Shown here: positions 10,341 to 17,821 of the stretch, in pieces | How the letters are laid out: each line of letters begins with the position of its first letter | How positions within the stretch are numbered: position 1 is the stretch's first letter | Source of the DNA: Iocasia fonsfrigidae | Lineage (GTDB): Bacteria; Bacillota; Halanaerobiia; Halanaerobiales; DTU029 | Direction: 5' to 3' | Assembly (NCBI RefSeq): GCF_017751145.1 | Contig: NZ_CP046640.1 | Span: 1,964,137 to 2,028,136 of the forward strand | DNA length: 64,000 nt | Notes under the pieces: generated by a model | Database searches by the model: none | What the model was told of the DNA's origin: nothing | Seen by the model: the letters and a program-made list of their open reading frames with translations, nothing else | Program-made: the position numbers and the translations under genes

Positions 10341-10372
10341 AATAAAACCCGGGGCTACCGGGTTTTATTGTT
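10341..10372 (+). terminator. Terminator after the kinase gene
   Basis: 12-bp perfect stem AATAAAACCCGG (10341-10352) / CCGGGTTTTATT (10358-10369) with a 5-base loop; the descending arm supplies the T-rich tract. Confidence 0.8.
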
Positions 10373-10390
10373 ATATATACAAAAAAAATC

Positions 10391-10436
10391 GGAAATCAAT
10401 TTCACTTTAGTTCTACATTATAGGAAATAAATTTCC
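10391..10436 (+). promoter_or_regulatory. Two tandem dyads, candidate activator (UAS) sites
   Basis: GGAAAT-CA-ATTTCA (10391-10404) and GGAAAT-AA-ATTTCC (10423-10436) are two copies of the dyad GGAAAT-NN-ATTTCC with centres 32 bp apart, three helical turns. They lie about 185-220 bp upstream of the predicted sigma-54 start, a normal place for NtrC-type activator sites. The outer arms (10381-10396 and 10431-10446) also make a perfect 16-base inverted repeat with a 34-base loop. Confidence 0.62.
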
Positions 10437-10588
10437 GATTTTTTTTATTAATTATATATTTTTTAAAATACTCAGTTAAAATATAATATAAAATCAAACT
10501 AAATTTTTACTGAAGAAATCCCATTATACAGGTATTAATTAGTATATAAAAATAGAATTTAATTAAAATTTCATTATAAAAACTATTG

Positions 10589-10606
10589 TTGGCATATAAA
10601 ATGCAA
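10589..10606 (+). promoter_or_regulatory. Sigma-54 (-24/-12) promoter of the sugar transport operon
   Basis: TTGGCATATAAAATGCAA: the -24 GG (10591-10592) and -12 GC (10603-10604) have the required 10-base separation and match TGGCA and TGCA of the consensus TGGCAC-N5-TTGCA. Predicted transcription start near 10615, about 25 bases before the binding-protein start codon. Confidence 0.72.
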
Positions 10607-10639
10607 TATATTATTTGCGAAAAAATAAAAGGAGGAATT

Positions 10640-11569
10640 ATGATGATCAAAAAAATTGTTGTAATGATGATGGTTGCAGTCTTAGTTTTAGGATTAGCTA
10701 GTTTTTCCTTTGCTAAATCCCATGAAGGAATTAAAGTTGGTATTACTTTTATGACTACCAACAATCCTTTCTTTGTGGCAATGCTTGATGCTGTTAAAGA
10801 TGAGGTAGAGGGTGAACTTAATGGTCAGGTGATTGTATCAGATGGTCAGTTTAATGTGGCCAAACAGTTATCTGATGTAGAGGATATGATTGTTCAAGGT
10901 ATTGATCTCTTACTATTTAATGCCGTTGACTCAGATGCCGCAGAACCTGCTGTTGAAATGGCTAAAGAAGCAGGAATTCCAGTTGTTTGTCTTGATGTTG
11001 ATGCAGCAGGTCCACGGGATATGTTTATAGGTTCTGACAATTATCAAGCAGGTGTTTTAGCAGGTGAATATACTGCAGAACGTCTGGGAGAGGAAGGAAA
11101 GGTTGTTATTATTAATGGTACACCGATTACTTCAGTACGTAACCGCTATAAAGGTTTTAAGGATGTTATAGCAAAATATCCTGACATTAAAATTGTTGCA
11201 GAACAAAATGGAGAAACTAATCTTACTAAATCCTTAGAAGTTATGGAAAATGTTTTACAGTCTCAATCAGAAATTGATGCTGTTTTTGGTATCAACGACC
11301 CAACTGCTTTAGGTATTTTAGCAGCTGTTGAGTCAGCAGGTCGTGAAGATGAAATGTTTATCAGCGGTGTAGATGGTTCCCCTGATGGTGTTCAGGCTAT
11401 ACTTGATGGAACTGCCATGGCAGCAACTTCTGCGCAAAATCCGGCAAAAATTGGCCGTCTTGGTGTTGAATATGGCTTAAAGATTCTTGATGGTGAGGAA
11501 GTTCCAGAAATTTTACCGGTTCCAGTAGAGTTAATAACTATTGAAAATGCTGAGGGATTCAGCTGGTAG
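10640..11569 (+). CDS. Periplasmic sugar-binding protein of a ribose/galactose-type ABC transporter
   Basis: 309 residues from ATG 10640 (ATG 10643 is equally possible; AGGAGG ends at 10635). An N-terminal signal peptide ends FSFA-KS with no lipobox cysteine, so it should be free in a periplasm, unlike the lipoprotein binders of single-membrane Firmicutes. The body is a type I periplasmic binding fold: GITFMTTNNPFFVAMLDAV at the first strand, NAVDSDAAEPAV, GSDNYQAG, FGINDPTALG, and AATSAQNPAKIG before the last strand. It captures a monosaccharide for the ATPase and permease downstream. First gene of the operon, directly behind the sigma-54 promoter and followed by a strong hairpin that probably keeps its mRNA level above that of the other genes. 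Confidence 0.92.
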   Translation: MMIKKIVVMMMVAVLVLGLASFSFAKSHEGIKVGITFMTTNNPFFVAMLDAVKDEVEGELNGQVIVSDGQFNVAKQLSDVEDMIVQGIDLLLFNAVDSDAAEPAVEMAKEAGIPVVCLDVDAAGPRDMFIGSDNYQAGVLAGEYTAERLGEEGKVVIINGTPITSVRNRYKGFKDVIAKYPDIKIVAEQNGETNLTKSLEVMENVLQSQSEIDAVFGINDPTALGILAAVESAGREDEMFISGVDGSPDGVQAILDGTAMAATSAQNPAKIGRLGVEYGLKILDGEEVPEILPVPVELITIENAEGFSW

Positions 11570-11585
11570 AATAATTTGCTTAATT

Positions 11586-11629
11586 AACCAGGAAGGCCTT
11601 AGCGAGGCCTTCCTGGTTATTAATTTTTT
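11586..11629 (+). terminator. Strong intercistronic hairpin after the binding-protein gene
   Basis: Perfect 14-bp stem AACCAGGAAGGCCT (11586-11599) / AGGCCTTCCTGGTT (11605-11618) with a 5-base loop and a T-run a few bases later. No new promoter is obvious before the ATPase, so it is probably a partial terminator or mRNA-stabilising hairpin inside the operon. Confidence 0.75.
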
Positions 11630-11651
11630 TTAGTGATAGGGGGTGCTTTCT

Positions 11652-13139
11652 TTGGAAAATATACTGGAAATGAGAAATATCAATAAATCTTTTTATGGGG
11701 TACAGGCTTTAAAAAATGTAAATCTTAATGTTCATAAAGGTGAAGTCCATATTCTTATTGGTGAAAATGGGGCAGGAAAATCTACTTTGATGAAAATTTT
11801 ATCTGGTGCTTACCAGAAAGATACTGGGGAAATAATTTTCGCTGGTGAAAAATTAGATATTTTAAGTCCACTTGATGCCCAGGAAAAGGGAATTAGTATT
11901 ATATATCAGGAATTTAACCTTATACCTGGTTTAAGTGTTGCTGAAAATATTTATTTAGGTAGAGAAGCATTAAATAATGGTTTAATAGACTGGGATACCT
12001 TATACAATAATACCCAGAATATACTGAATAAATTAAAAGCAGATATTAACCCTAAAACACTTGTGAAAAAACTTAGTGTTGCTGAGCAGCAGTTTGTTGA
12101 AATTGCCAAAGCCCTTTCTTTTGGTGCAAAATTGCTCATAATGGATGAACCATCTGCCACTTTAACTCCCAGGGAATTAAAAAGGTTGTTTGCAGTAATT
12201 AGAGATTTAAAGGCACAGGGTGTGTCAATAATATATATATCACATCACTTGGATGAATTGTTCGAAATTGGGGATAGTGTTACTGTTTTAAGAGATGGTC
12301 AATGGATTGTCAGTGATGATATCAACAAAATGAATAAAAATAAGATAATTAAATTAATGGTAGGTAGGGAATTAACTGACTCTTATCCACCCAGGAATGT
12401 AACACCAGGAGAGGTTGTTTTAGAGGTTAAAAACCTCAGTCGTAAGGGAGTAGTTGATGATATTAGTTTTGAACTTCGAAAAGGAGAGATCCTTGGTATA
12501 GCTGGTTTAGTTGGTTCAGGTAGAACAGAACTAGTAAGACTGCTATATGGTGCTGACCCAAAGGATAGCGGGGAGATTATACTAAATGGTAATAAAATAA
12601 ATATTAATTCTCCTAGAGATAGCATTTCAACAGGGATCGGCCTTTTGCCTGAAGACCGCAAACAACAGGGGCTGGTATTAGAACAATCAGTTAAAAATAA
12701 TATTACTTTAGCTAATTTAAGTAGGCTAGTAGATAAAATGTTGATTAATAGTAATCAAGAAATGAGAGAAGTAAACAACTATATAGATGAATTGGGTATT
12801 AAAACTCCAAGTTCTACAATTTTAACCCAGAATTTAAGTGGTGGAAATCAACAAAAGGTTGTTCTGGCTAAGTGGTTATTTACTGATAGTGATATTTTAA
12901 TATTTGATGAGCCTACTAGGGGTATTGATGTAGGTGCTAAATATGAAATATACCTATTGATGAATCAATTAACTGAACAGGGAAAATCAATTATTATGAT
13001 TTCTTCTGAGTTACCAGAGATTATAGGTATAAGTGACCGTGTAATAGTATTACATCAGGGGAGAATTACTGGTGAATATAATAAAAAAGAATTTAATCAG
13101 GAAAAAATAATGAAAAGTGCAGCAGGGGAGGTAAGTTAA
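11652..13139 (+). CDS. Sugar ABC transporter ATPase, RbsA/MglA type (two ATPase domains)
   Basis: 495 residues from a TTG start at 11652, eight bases after AGGGGGTG; the GTG at 11643 lies inside that ribosome site. It carries two fused nucleotide-binding domains, as in RbsA and MglA. The first (about 1-240) has Walker A GENGAGKST, signature LSVAEQQ and Walker B LLIMDEPSA. The second (about 250-495) has a degenerate Walker A (GLVGSGRTEL), signature LSGGNQQKV and Walker B ILIFDEPTRGIDVG. It powers import through the permease that begins two bases downstream. Confidence 0.95.
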   Translation: MENILEMRNINKSFYGVQALKNVNLNVHKGEVHILIGENGAGKSTLMKILSGAYQKDTGEIIFAGEKLDILSPLDAQEKGISIIYQEFNLIPGLSVAENIYLGREALNNGLIDWDTLYNNTQNILNKLKADINPKTLVKKLSVAEQQFVEIAKALSFGAKLLIMDEPSATLTPRELKRLFAVIRDLKAQGVSIIYISHHLDELFEIGDSVTVLRDGQWIVSDDINKMNKNKIIKLMVGRELTDSYPPRNVTPGEVVLEVKNLSRKGVVDDISFELRKGEILGIAGLVGSGRTELVRLLYGADPKDSGEIILNGNKININSPRDSISTGIGLLPEDRKQQGLVLEQSVKNNITLANLSRLVDKMLINSNQEMREVNNYIDELGIKTPSSTILTQNLSGGNQQKVVLAKWLFTDSDILIFDEPTRGIDVGAKYEIYLLMNQLTEQGKSIIMISSELPEIIGISDRVIVLHQGRITGEYNKKEFNQEKIMKSAAGEVS

Positions 13140-13140
13140 G

Positions 13141-14121
13141 ATGACTGAAAAAGAAACACATAATAATGAAAACAACTTGTTTTATAAGATTAACAATAGT
13201 TATTATAAACCTGAAATCTATGCAGGAATTGGTTTGGTATTACTAGCTATTTTTCTATCTTTTGCTAGTCCATATTTTCTTGAGGCTAGAAACCTTATTA
13301 ATCTGGCCCGTCAAATTTCTCTTTATGCTATTATAGCTGCTGGAATGACTTTTGTAATTTTAACTGGTGGTATAGATTTATCTGTTGGTTCAATTGTAGC
13401 AGTTACAGGTACTTTTATAGCTGGATTTATTAAAAGTGGTATACCTATCTTGCCTGCGATTTTATTAGGTATAGGTATTGGTGTGTTATTTGGTCTGTTT
13501 AATGGTTTTATTGTAGCTAACACAAGAATACCAGCAATTATTGTTACACTGGCTACTATGTCTATTGGTCGTGGGACTGCTCTATTATATTCTAATGGCT
13601 ATCCAATTTCCGGTTTGGCCGACAGTTTCAAGACCTTAGGGAGAGGATATCTAGGACCATTACCAATTCCTGTTTATATAATGATTATTATCTTTATCTT
13701 TGCTTATGTAATTCTAAATAAAACTAGATTTGGGCGTCATGTTTATGCCTTAGGTGGTAATGAAGAAACAGTTCGATTGTCTGGAATTAATATACGGAGA
13801 TTAAAGATGAAGGTTTATATTATCTCAGGTTTAATGGCTTCTATTAGTGGGCTTATACTTGCTTCCAGGCTTGGCTCTGGCCAACCATTAGCTGGAGATG
13901 GTTGGGAACTTGATGCTATTGCTGCAGTTGTAGTTGGTGGTACAGATATAGCCGGGGGACGCGGAACAATTATTGGTACATTAATCGGGGCATTTGTAAT
14001 CGGTGTTTTAAATAACGGTCTTAATTTGTTAAATGTTTCAGCATATTTGCAATTAGTTGTTAAGGGTTTTGTTATTATCGGTGCTGTTTTTGTCAGGGCT
14101 GGTAGGGTTAAGTATAACTAA
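13141..14121 (+). CDS. Sugar ABC transporter permease, RbsC type
   Basis: 326 residues, eight to ten membrane segments, with the family hallmarks LTGGIDLSVGSIVA and VVVGGTDIAGGRGTIIGTLIGA, the coupling region for the ATPase. ATG follows GGGAGGTAAG located in the end of the ATPase gene. It forms a homodimeric channel in the inner membrane for the sugar delivered by the periplasmic binder. It is followed at 12 bp by the isomerase gene, so transport and metabolism genes are co-transcribed. Confidence 0.95.
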   Translation: MTEKETHNNENNLFYKINNSYYKPEIYAGIGLVLLAIFLSFASPYFLEARNLINLARQISLYAIIAAGMTFVILTGGIDLSVGSIVAVTGTFIAGFIKSGIPILPAILLGIGIGVLFGLFNGFIVANTRIPAIIVTLATMSIGRGTALLYSNGYPISGLADSFKTLGRGYLGPLPIPVYIMIIIFIFAYVILNKTRFGRHVYALGGNEETVRLSGINIRRLKMKVYIISGLMASISGLILASRLGSGQPLAGDGWELDAIAAVVVGGTDIAGGRGTIIGTLIGAFVIGVLNNGLNLLNVSAYLQLVVKGFVIIGAVFVRAGRVKYN

Positions 14122-14133
14122 AAGGGTGATTTT

Positions 14134-14676
14134 ATGGATAAAGGAACTTATCTTAAGGCTAGAAACAGGGCTTTAGAGTATTTTTCTAAGGCCGGGATTA
14201 TTTTGACAGATAAAGAAAAAGAGAATATTGAAGTTGCTGATTTTGGATTAAATCGTTTAGAAGAGATAGGCTTACAATTAGTGACCTATATTAATACTAA
14301 ACGGGTTTGTGCTAAAGAGTTGATTTTATTTCCTGAGCAGACCTGTCCAGAACATCAACATCCTTCTTTGGGAGATTTACCGGGGAAGGAGGAAACCTTT
14401 CGCTGCCGTTGGGGTAAGGTATATTTATATGTTCCTGGAGAAGCTGAAACCAATCCTTCCTGTATACCTCCGGCAGGGAATGAAAGATACTATACGGTTT
14501 GGCATGAAATAGAATTAAATCCAGGTGAACAGTATACTATATATCCTGAAACACTCCATTGGTTTAAAGCAGGCAAGGAAGGTGCTGTTATCTCTGAATT
14601 TTCTACCAGAAGTGTAGATGAAAAAGACATTTTTACAAACCCTGATATTAACCGTATTCCTGATTTAGAGGAATAA
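14134..14676 (+). CDS. D-lyxose ketol-isomerase family protein (cupin)
   Basis: 180 residues of a cupin-type metal-dependent sugar isomerase, related to Bacillus YdaE and other D-lyxose/D-mannose isomerases. Metal ligands are visible: H74 and H76 in PEHQHPSLGDLPGKEE, E87, and H142 in PETLHWFKAG. Also seen are the conserved RCRWGKVYLYVPG strand and the C-terminal EFSTRSVDEKDIFTNP. Known members interconvert D-lyxose with D-xylulose, and some also D-mannose with D-fructose. It sits between the transporter and a sugar kinase, so it probably makes the ketose that the kinase phosphorylates. The family is secure; the exact substrate is not. Confidence 0.85.
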   Translation: MDKGTYLKARNRALEYFSKAGIILTDKEKENIEVADFGLNRLEEIGLQLVTYINTKRVCAKELILFPEQTCPEHQHPSLGDLPGKEETFRCRWGKVYLYVPGEAETNPSCIPPAGNERYYTVWHEIELNPGEQYTIYPETLHWFKAGKEGAVISEFSTRSVDEKDIFTNPDINRIPDLEE

Positions 14677-14703
14677 TATCTTTTAAGGAGGCGACTATTA
14701 AGT

Positions 14704-15636
14704 ATGCCAGAAATAGTATGTATAGGTATCCTGGTAGCTGATTTTATTGCCAGTGTAGTAAAAAAACTACCTGAACGTGGGAAACTTGAACTTGTTGATA
14801 ATACAAGTTTATTTACTGGTGGATGTGCAACAAATACAGCTATTGCCCTGGCTAAACTTGGAATTGATGTAGAAACTATGGGCATGGTCGGGGACGATAT
14901 TTTTGGTGAATATATTATTAAAGAATTAAAAGATAATAAAGTAGGTATTAAAGGAGTAAAAAAGAATAAAAATAAAGAAACTTCTACTACAATTGTAATG
15001 GTAGATCCGGACGGGGAGAGGAGGTTTATCCATAATACTGGTGCCAATGGGGAACTTAGATTATCTGATATAGACTGGGAGATTATTAAAAAAACCAGCA
15101 TTGTACATGTAGCAGGTTCTTTTCTACTTCCTGCTTTTGATGGGGAAGAGTGTGCTCAATTTCTTAAGGAATCTAAAAATTTGGGTATTACTACAACACT
15201 AGATACAGCCTGGGATTCCCGGGGTAAATGGATGGATTTATTAGAAGATTCATTACCCTATGTTGATTATTTTTTGCCCAGTTATGAAGAGGCTGTTATG
15301 CTTTCCGGGAAAAAAGATGAGGAAGAGATTTGTAATTATTTTTTAAATATGGGTGTAGGTACAGTAGGATTAAAGATGGGGAGTAAAGGTTGTTTGATTA
15401 AAAATAAAGAAAATAAAATACATTGTCCTCCCTTAAAAGTCAAGGCAGTTGATACTACTGGTGCTGGTGATTCCTGGGTTGCCGGTTTTTTGACAGGTCT
15501 GTATAAAGGCTGGCCACTTGAAAAGATTGGTAGATTTGCTAATTCAGTAGGTGCTTCCTGTGTTCAATCGATCGGGGCAAGTACTGGTATTAAATCATAT
15601 GAAGAGACATTGGAAATGTTAGTTAGGGGGGAATAA
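14704..15636 (+). CDS. PfkB/ribokinase-family carbohydrate kinase
   Basis: 310 residues. The N-terminal PfkB pattern (LFTGGCATNTAIALAKLG) covers the sugar-binding lid, and the C-terminal DTTGAGDSWVAGFL holds the anion hole and catalytic base D256. ATG is preceded by AAGGAGGCGAC. The family phosphorylates sugars, often ketoses or pentoses, with ATP. It stands between the isomerase and a class II aldolase (one base away), which implies that it makes the phosphoketose the aldolase cleaves. The position phosphorylated (1- or 5/6-) cannot be read from the sequence. Confidence 0.9.
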   Translation: MPEIVCIGILVADFIASVVKKLPERGKLELVDNTSLFTGGCATNTAIALAKLGIDVETMGMVGDDIFGEYIIKELKDNKVGIKGVKKNKNKETSTTIVMVDPDGERRFIHNTGANGELRLSDIDWEIIKKTSIVHVAGSFLLPAFDGEECAQFLKESKNLGITTTLDTAWDSRGKWMDLLEDSLPYVDYFLPSYEEAVMLSGKKDEEEICNYFLNMGVGTVGLKMGSKGCLIKNKENKIHCPPLKVKAVDTTGAGDSWVAGFLTGLYKGWPLEKIGRFANSVGASCVQSIGASTGIKSYEETLEMLVRGE

Positions 15637-15637
15637 T

Positions 15638-16507
15638 TTGTTAGTAAGTTTAAAAGAAATTTTAGCAAGGTCAATTGAGGAAAAATATGCTGTTGGGGCT
15701 TTTAATGTAACAAATCACCAAATGGTTGAGGCTATAATAGAAGCAGCTGAAAGTACGGATGTACCAGTTATTATTAATATTGCAGAAGTCCACTTTAAGT
15801 ACCTTGATTTAAAAAAATTTTTACCCTATCTAAAAAACAGAATAGAGGCTTCTTTTGTCCCAATAGCACTTCATCTTGATCACGGCTTAAGTTTTGAAAC
15901 TGTTATAAAAGCGATCAGGTTGGGATTTTCATCGGTTATGATTGATGCTTCAAGTCTTCCATTTGAAGAAAATGTGGCTTTAACAGCCAAGGTTGTTGAA
16001 GCGGCCCATGCAGCAGGGATCAGTGTTGAGGCGGAGTTAGGGCATGTTGCTGGTGGTGAAGGTAATTTAGATGGTGGAACTGAGGTTAACCGTGATACCT
16101 TTACACATCCCGAAGAAGCAAAAAAGTATGTTGCCAAAACTGGTATAGATGCCCTGGCAGTTGCCATTGGAACTGTACATGGACCATATAAAGGTCAACC
16201 AGAACTAGATTTTGATTTATTGGTAAAGTTAAGAAAAGAAGTAGATATACCACTTGTATTACACGGTGGTTCAGGTTTAAATGATAGTGATTTTCGTAAA
16301 GCCATTGAATTAGGTATCAATAAGGTTAATTTTTATACCCAAAATTCTATTCAGGCAGTTGAAGCAATATATAGACAAATACGGGATACGAAAGGAAAGA
16401 TAGGTTTTCCAGAACTTACTCTAACTGCACAGTCAGAAATACTAAAACAAACAAAAAAACAAATAGAGTTATTTGGAACAAAATCACTTAATATAAAAAA
16501 TAAATAA
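15638..16507 (+). CDS. Class II ketose-phosphate aldolase (Fba/GatY type)
   Basis: 289 residues from a TTG start, one base after the kinase stop, with AGGGGGG as ribosome site. Zinc-dependent aldolase fold with HLDHG (donor D81, zinc ligand H82), the active-site loop VEAELGHVAGGEGN, AVAIGTVHGPYKG and LVLHGGSGL with a further zinc histidine, then NKVNFYT for phosphate binding. Family members cleave fructose- or tagatose-1,6-bisphosphate, and some act on other ketose phosphates, yielding dihydroxyacetone phosphate. It ends the catabolic operon and is followed by a strong terminator. Confidence 0.92.
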   Translation: MLVSLKEILARSIEEKYAVGAFNVTNHQMVEAIIEAAESTDVPVIINIAEVHFKYLDLKKFLPYLKNRIEASFVPIALHLDHGLSFETVIKAIRLGFSSVMIDASSLPFEENVALTAKVVEAAHAAGISVEAELGHVAGGEGNLDGGTEVNRDTFTHPEEAKKYVAKTGIDALAVAIGTVHGPYKGQPELDFDLLVKLRKEVDIPLVLHGGSGLNDSDFRKAIELGINKVNFYTQNSIQAVEAIYRQIRDTKGKIGFPELTLTAQSEILKQTKKQIELFGTKSLNIKNK

Positions 16508-16521
16508 TGATGTGATTTTTT

Positions 16522-16569
16522 CAACAGTGTTTTTCTATGTAAGCAGAGAAAAACACTGTTGTTTTTTTT
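16522..16569 (+). terminator. Terminator of the sugar operon
   Basis: Perfect 15-bp stem CAACAGTGTTTTTCT (16522-16536) / AGAAAAACACTGTTG (16547-16561), 10-base loop, then a run of eight T. Confidence 0.93.
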
Positions 16570-16640
16570 GAAATGGAATAATTTAGTCTATTCTTTGAAA
16601 ATTAGGGAGAAAAAATATAATTAAAGAATATAAATGTATA

Positions 16641-16669
16641 TTGACAACATACCTAACGTTTGGTATAAT
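16641..16669 (+). promoter_or_regulatory. tetR promoter with embedded operator (copy 1)
   Basis: Consensus sigma-A promoter TTGACA (16641-16646), 17-bp spacer, TATAAT (16664-16669). The near-palindrome ATACCTAACGTTTGGTAT (16649-16666) fills the spacer, so a bound repressor would block polymerase. The same motif recurs at 17362, 17751 and 19390. Confidence 0.85.
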
Positions 16670-16699
16670 ATCTATATAATTAATTTGGAGGAAATAATA

Positions 16700-17284
16700 A
16701 TGAGTACTAAAGACATTCTTATTCAAGAAGCCAGTAAACAATTTCTTAAAAAAGGTTATGAAAAAACCAGTATTAATGATATTACTGCCGCGTGTAATAT
16801 TACTAAAGGGGCTTTTTACCACCACTTTAATAATAAAGATGAAATATTTATGATTGTTTTTGATAATATTTGTGCTGAAATAAAGGAATGGTATCTTAAT
16901 AGGTTGAAAAACAAATCCTCAATTGAACAATTTATTAAATCATTTTTTAATTATGATCAATATATAAAAAATAGTAATTTTTTTAAAAATATTAATGTCA
17001 ATATTTATACTGTGATTGCTGATGGCGTTAGAAGGTTTCCTGAATTGAAGTCAAAAATTTATACAGCTCTCTATAGTATTTTACCTATCTTTAAGCAAAG
17101 GATAAAAACTGCTCAAAAACAAGGAGTTCTTAAAGAGGATTTTGATCCAGAAGTTTTTGCCTTTATAATTATCAATCTTATTGAAGGTGGTATGTTTATA
17201 TCTACACTTACCGGTGATAATGTATCAATTGATAATAAATGTGAAATGGTTGCAAACACAATCTGGAATTTAATAAAAAAATAG
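16700..17284 (+). CDS. TetR/AcrR-family transcriptional regulator
   Basis: 194 residues from ATG 16700 behind GGAGG; an in-frame ATG at 16634 lies upstream of the promoter and is rejected. The N-terminal helix-turn-helix is typical (TSINDITAACNITKGAFYHHFNNKDEIF). The ligand-binding C-terminal domain ends in IWNLIKK. The operator inside its own promoter implies autorepression, and three further operator copies downstream suggest it also controls the Lnt-like gene and the MMPL export operon. Parts of its 3' end are repeated as remnants at 17449-17718 and 19311-19349. The ligand is unknown, perhaps a hydrophobic compound or lipid. Confidence 0.93.
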   Translation: MSTKDILIQEASKQFLKKGYEKTSINDITAACNITKGAFYHHFNNKDEIFMIVFDNICAEIKEWYLNRLKNKSSIEQFIKSFFNYDQYIKNSNFFKNINVNIYTVIADGVRRFPELKSKIYTALYSILPIFKQRIKTAQKQGVLKEDFDPEVFAFIIINLIEGGMFISTLTGDNVSIDNKCEMVANTIWNLIKK

Positions 17285-17352
17285 ATACAGGGGTTTATAA
17301 AATATTTGGAATTGAAGATGGTATGTTAATATGCAAAAAGAGGAAAAATAAT

Positions 17353-17382
17353 TTGATAAACATACTGACCGTTTAGTATAAT
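17353..17382 (+). promoter_or_regulatory. Operator copy 2 within a promoter-like sequence
   Basis: TTGATA (17353-17358), 18-bp spacer, TATAAT (17377-17382), with ATACTGACCGTTTAGTAT (17362-17379) overlapping it as in copy 1. It now precedes only the decayed tetR copy. Confidence 0.7.
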
Positions 17383-17448
17383 AACAAAGTAAATGATAGG
17401 CTCGTAATCTATATAAATGATTGTAGAAATAGATTATTTATATTGTTT

Positions 17449-17718
17449 AAAGAATCTCTGACAGACCTATATATGTATAAATTATTTAATAGTATTATAC
17501 ACATCTTTAAAGAAAGGTTAAAGACCGCACTGCAATAGGGGTAGATTGAGACAGATTTTAATTTAGAGGTCTTTTCCTTTATTTTTATTAATTTTATAGA
17601 AGGTACTTTCTTTATTTCTACTCTTATGGGTGATGAACAATCACTTGATAAAATAGCTGAAATGATTGCCAGTAAAATCTGGGATCTAATCAAAAGGCAA
17701 CAGGAAGGTTGTGATTAA
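17449..17718 (+). pseudogene. Remnant of a second tetR gene (C-terminal half)
   Basis: This frame reads KESLTDLYMYKLFNSIIHIF, then FKERLKTALQ, two stop codons, then TDFNLEVFSFIFINFIEG, TFFISTLMGDEQSLDK and IASKIWDLIKR. It matches the second half of the intact upstream regulator (FKQRIKTAQKQ, DFDPEVFAFIIINLIEGG, ISTLTGD, IWNLIKK). The DNA-binding N-terminal half is gone. It is a degenerate tandem copy; the operator copy just upstream is still recognisable. This accounts for most of the gap between tetR and the Lnt-like gene. Confidence 0.82.
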
Positions 17719-17750
17719 AAATATAACAGTAAAAAAATTTTATAAACAAC

Positions 17751-17768
17751 ATACCTGACGGTAGGTAT
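17751..17768 (+). promoter_or_regulatory. TetR operator copy 3, before the Lnt-like gene
   Basis: ATACCTGACGGTAGGTAT, the most symmetric copy of the motif (ATACC-N8-GGTAT). It lies 54 bases before the Lnt-like start codon and overlaps a possible -10 TATTGT at 17766. Confidence 0.72.
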
Positions 17769-17821
17769 TGTTATTGATTAGTACAGACATACATTAGTCC
17801 TTAAAGAGGAGATTAATAATT

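Noticed and set aside
10381-10446. 16-base perfect inverted repeat as a second terminator
   Set aside because: The 34-base loop is long and a good terminator already lies just upstream; the internal pair of tandem dyads explains the symmetry better as activator sites.
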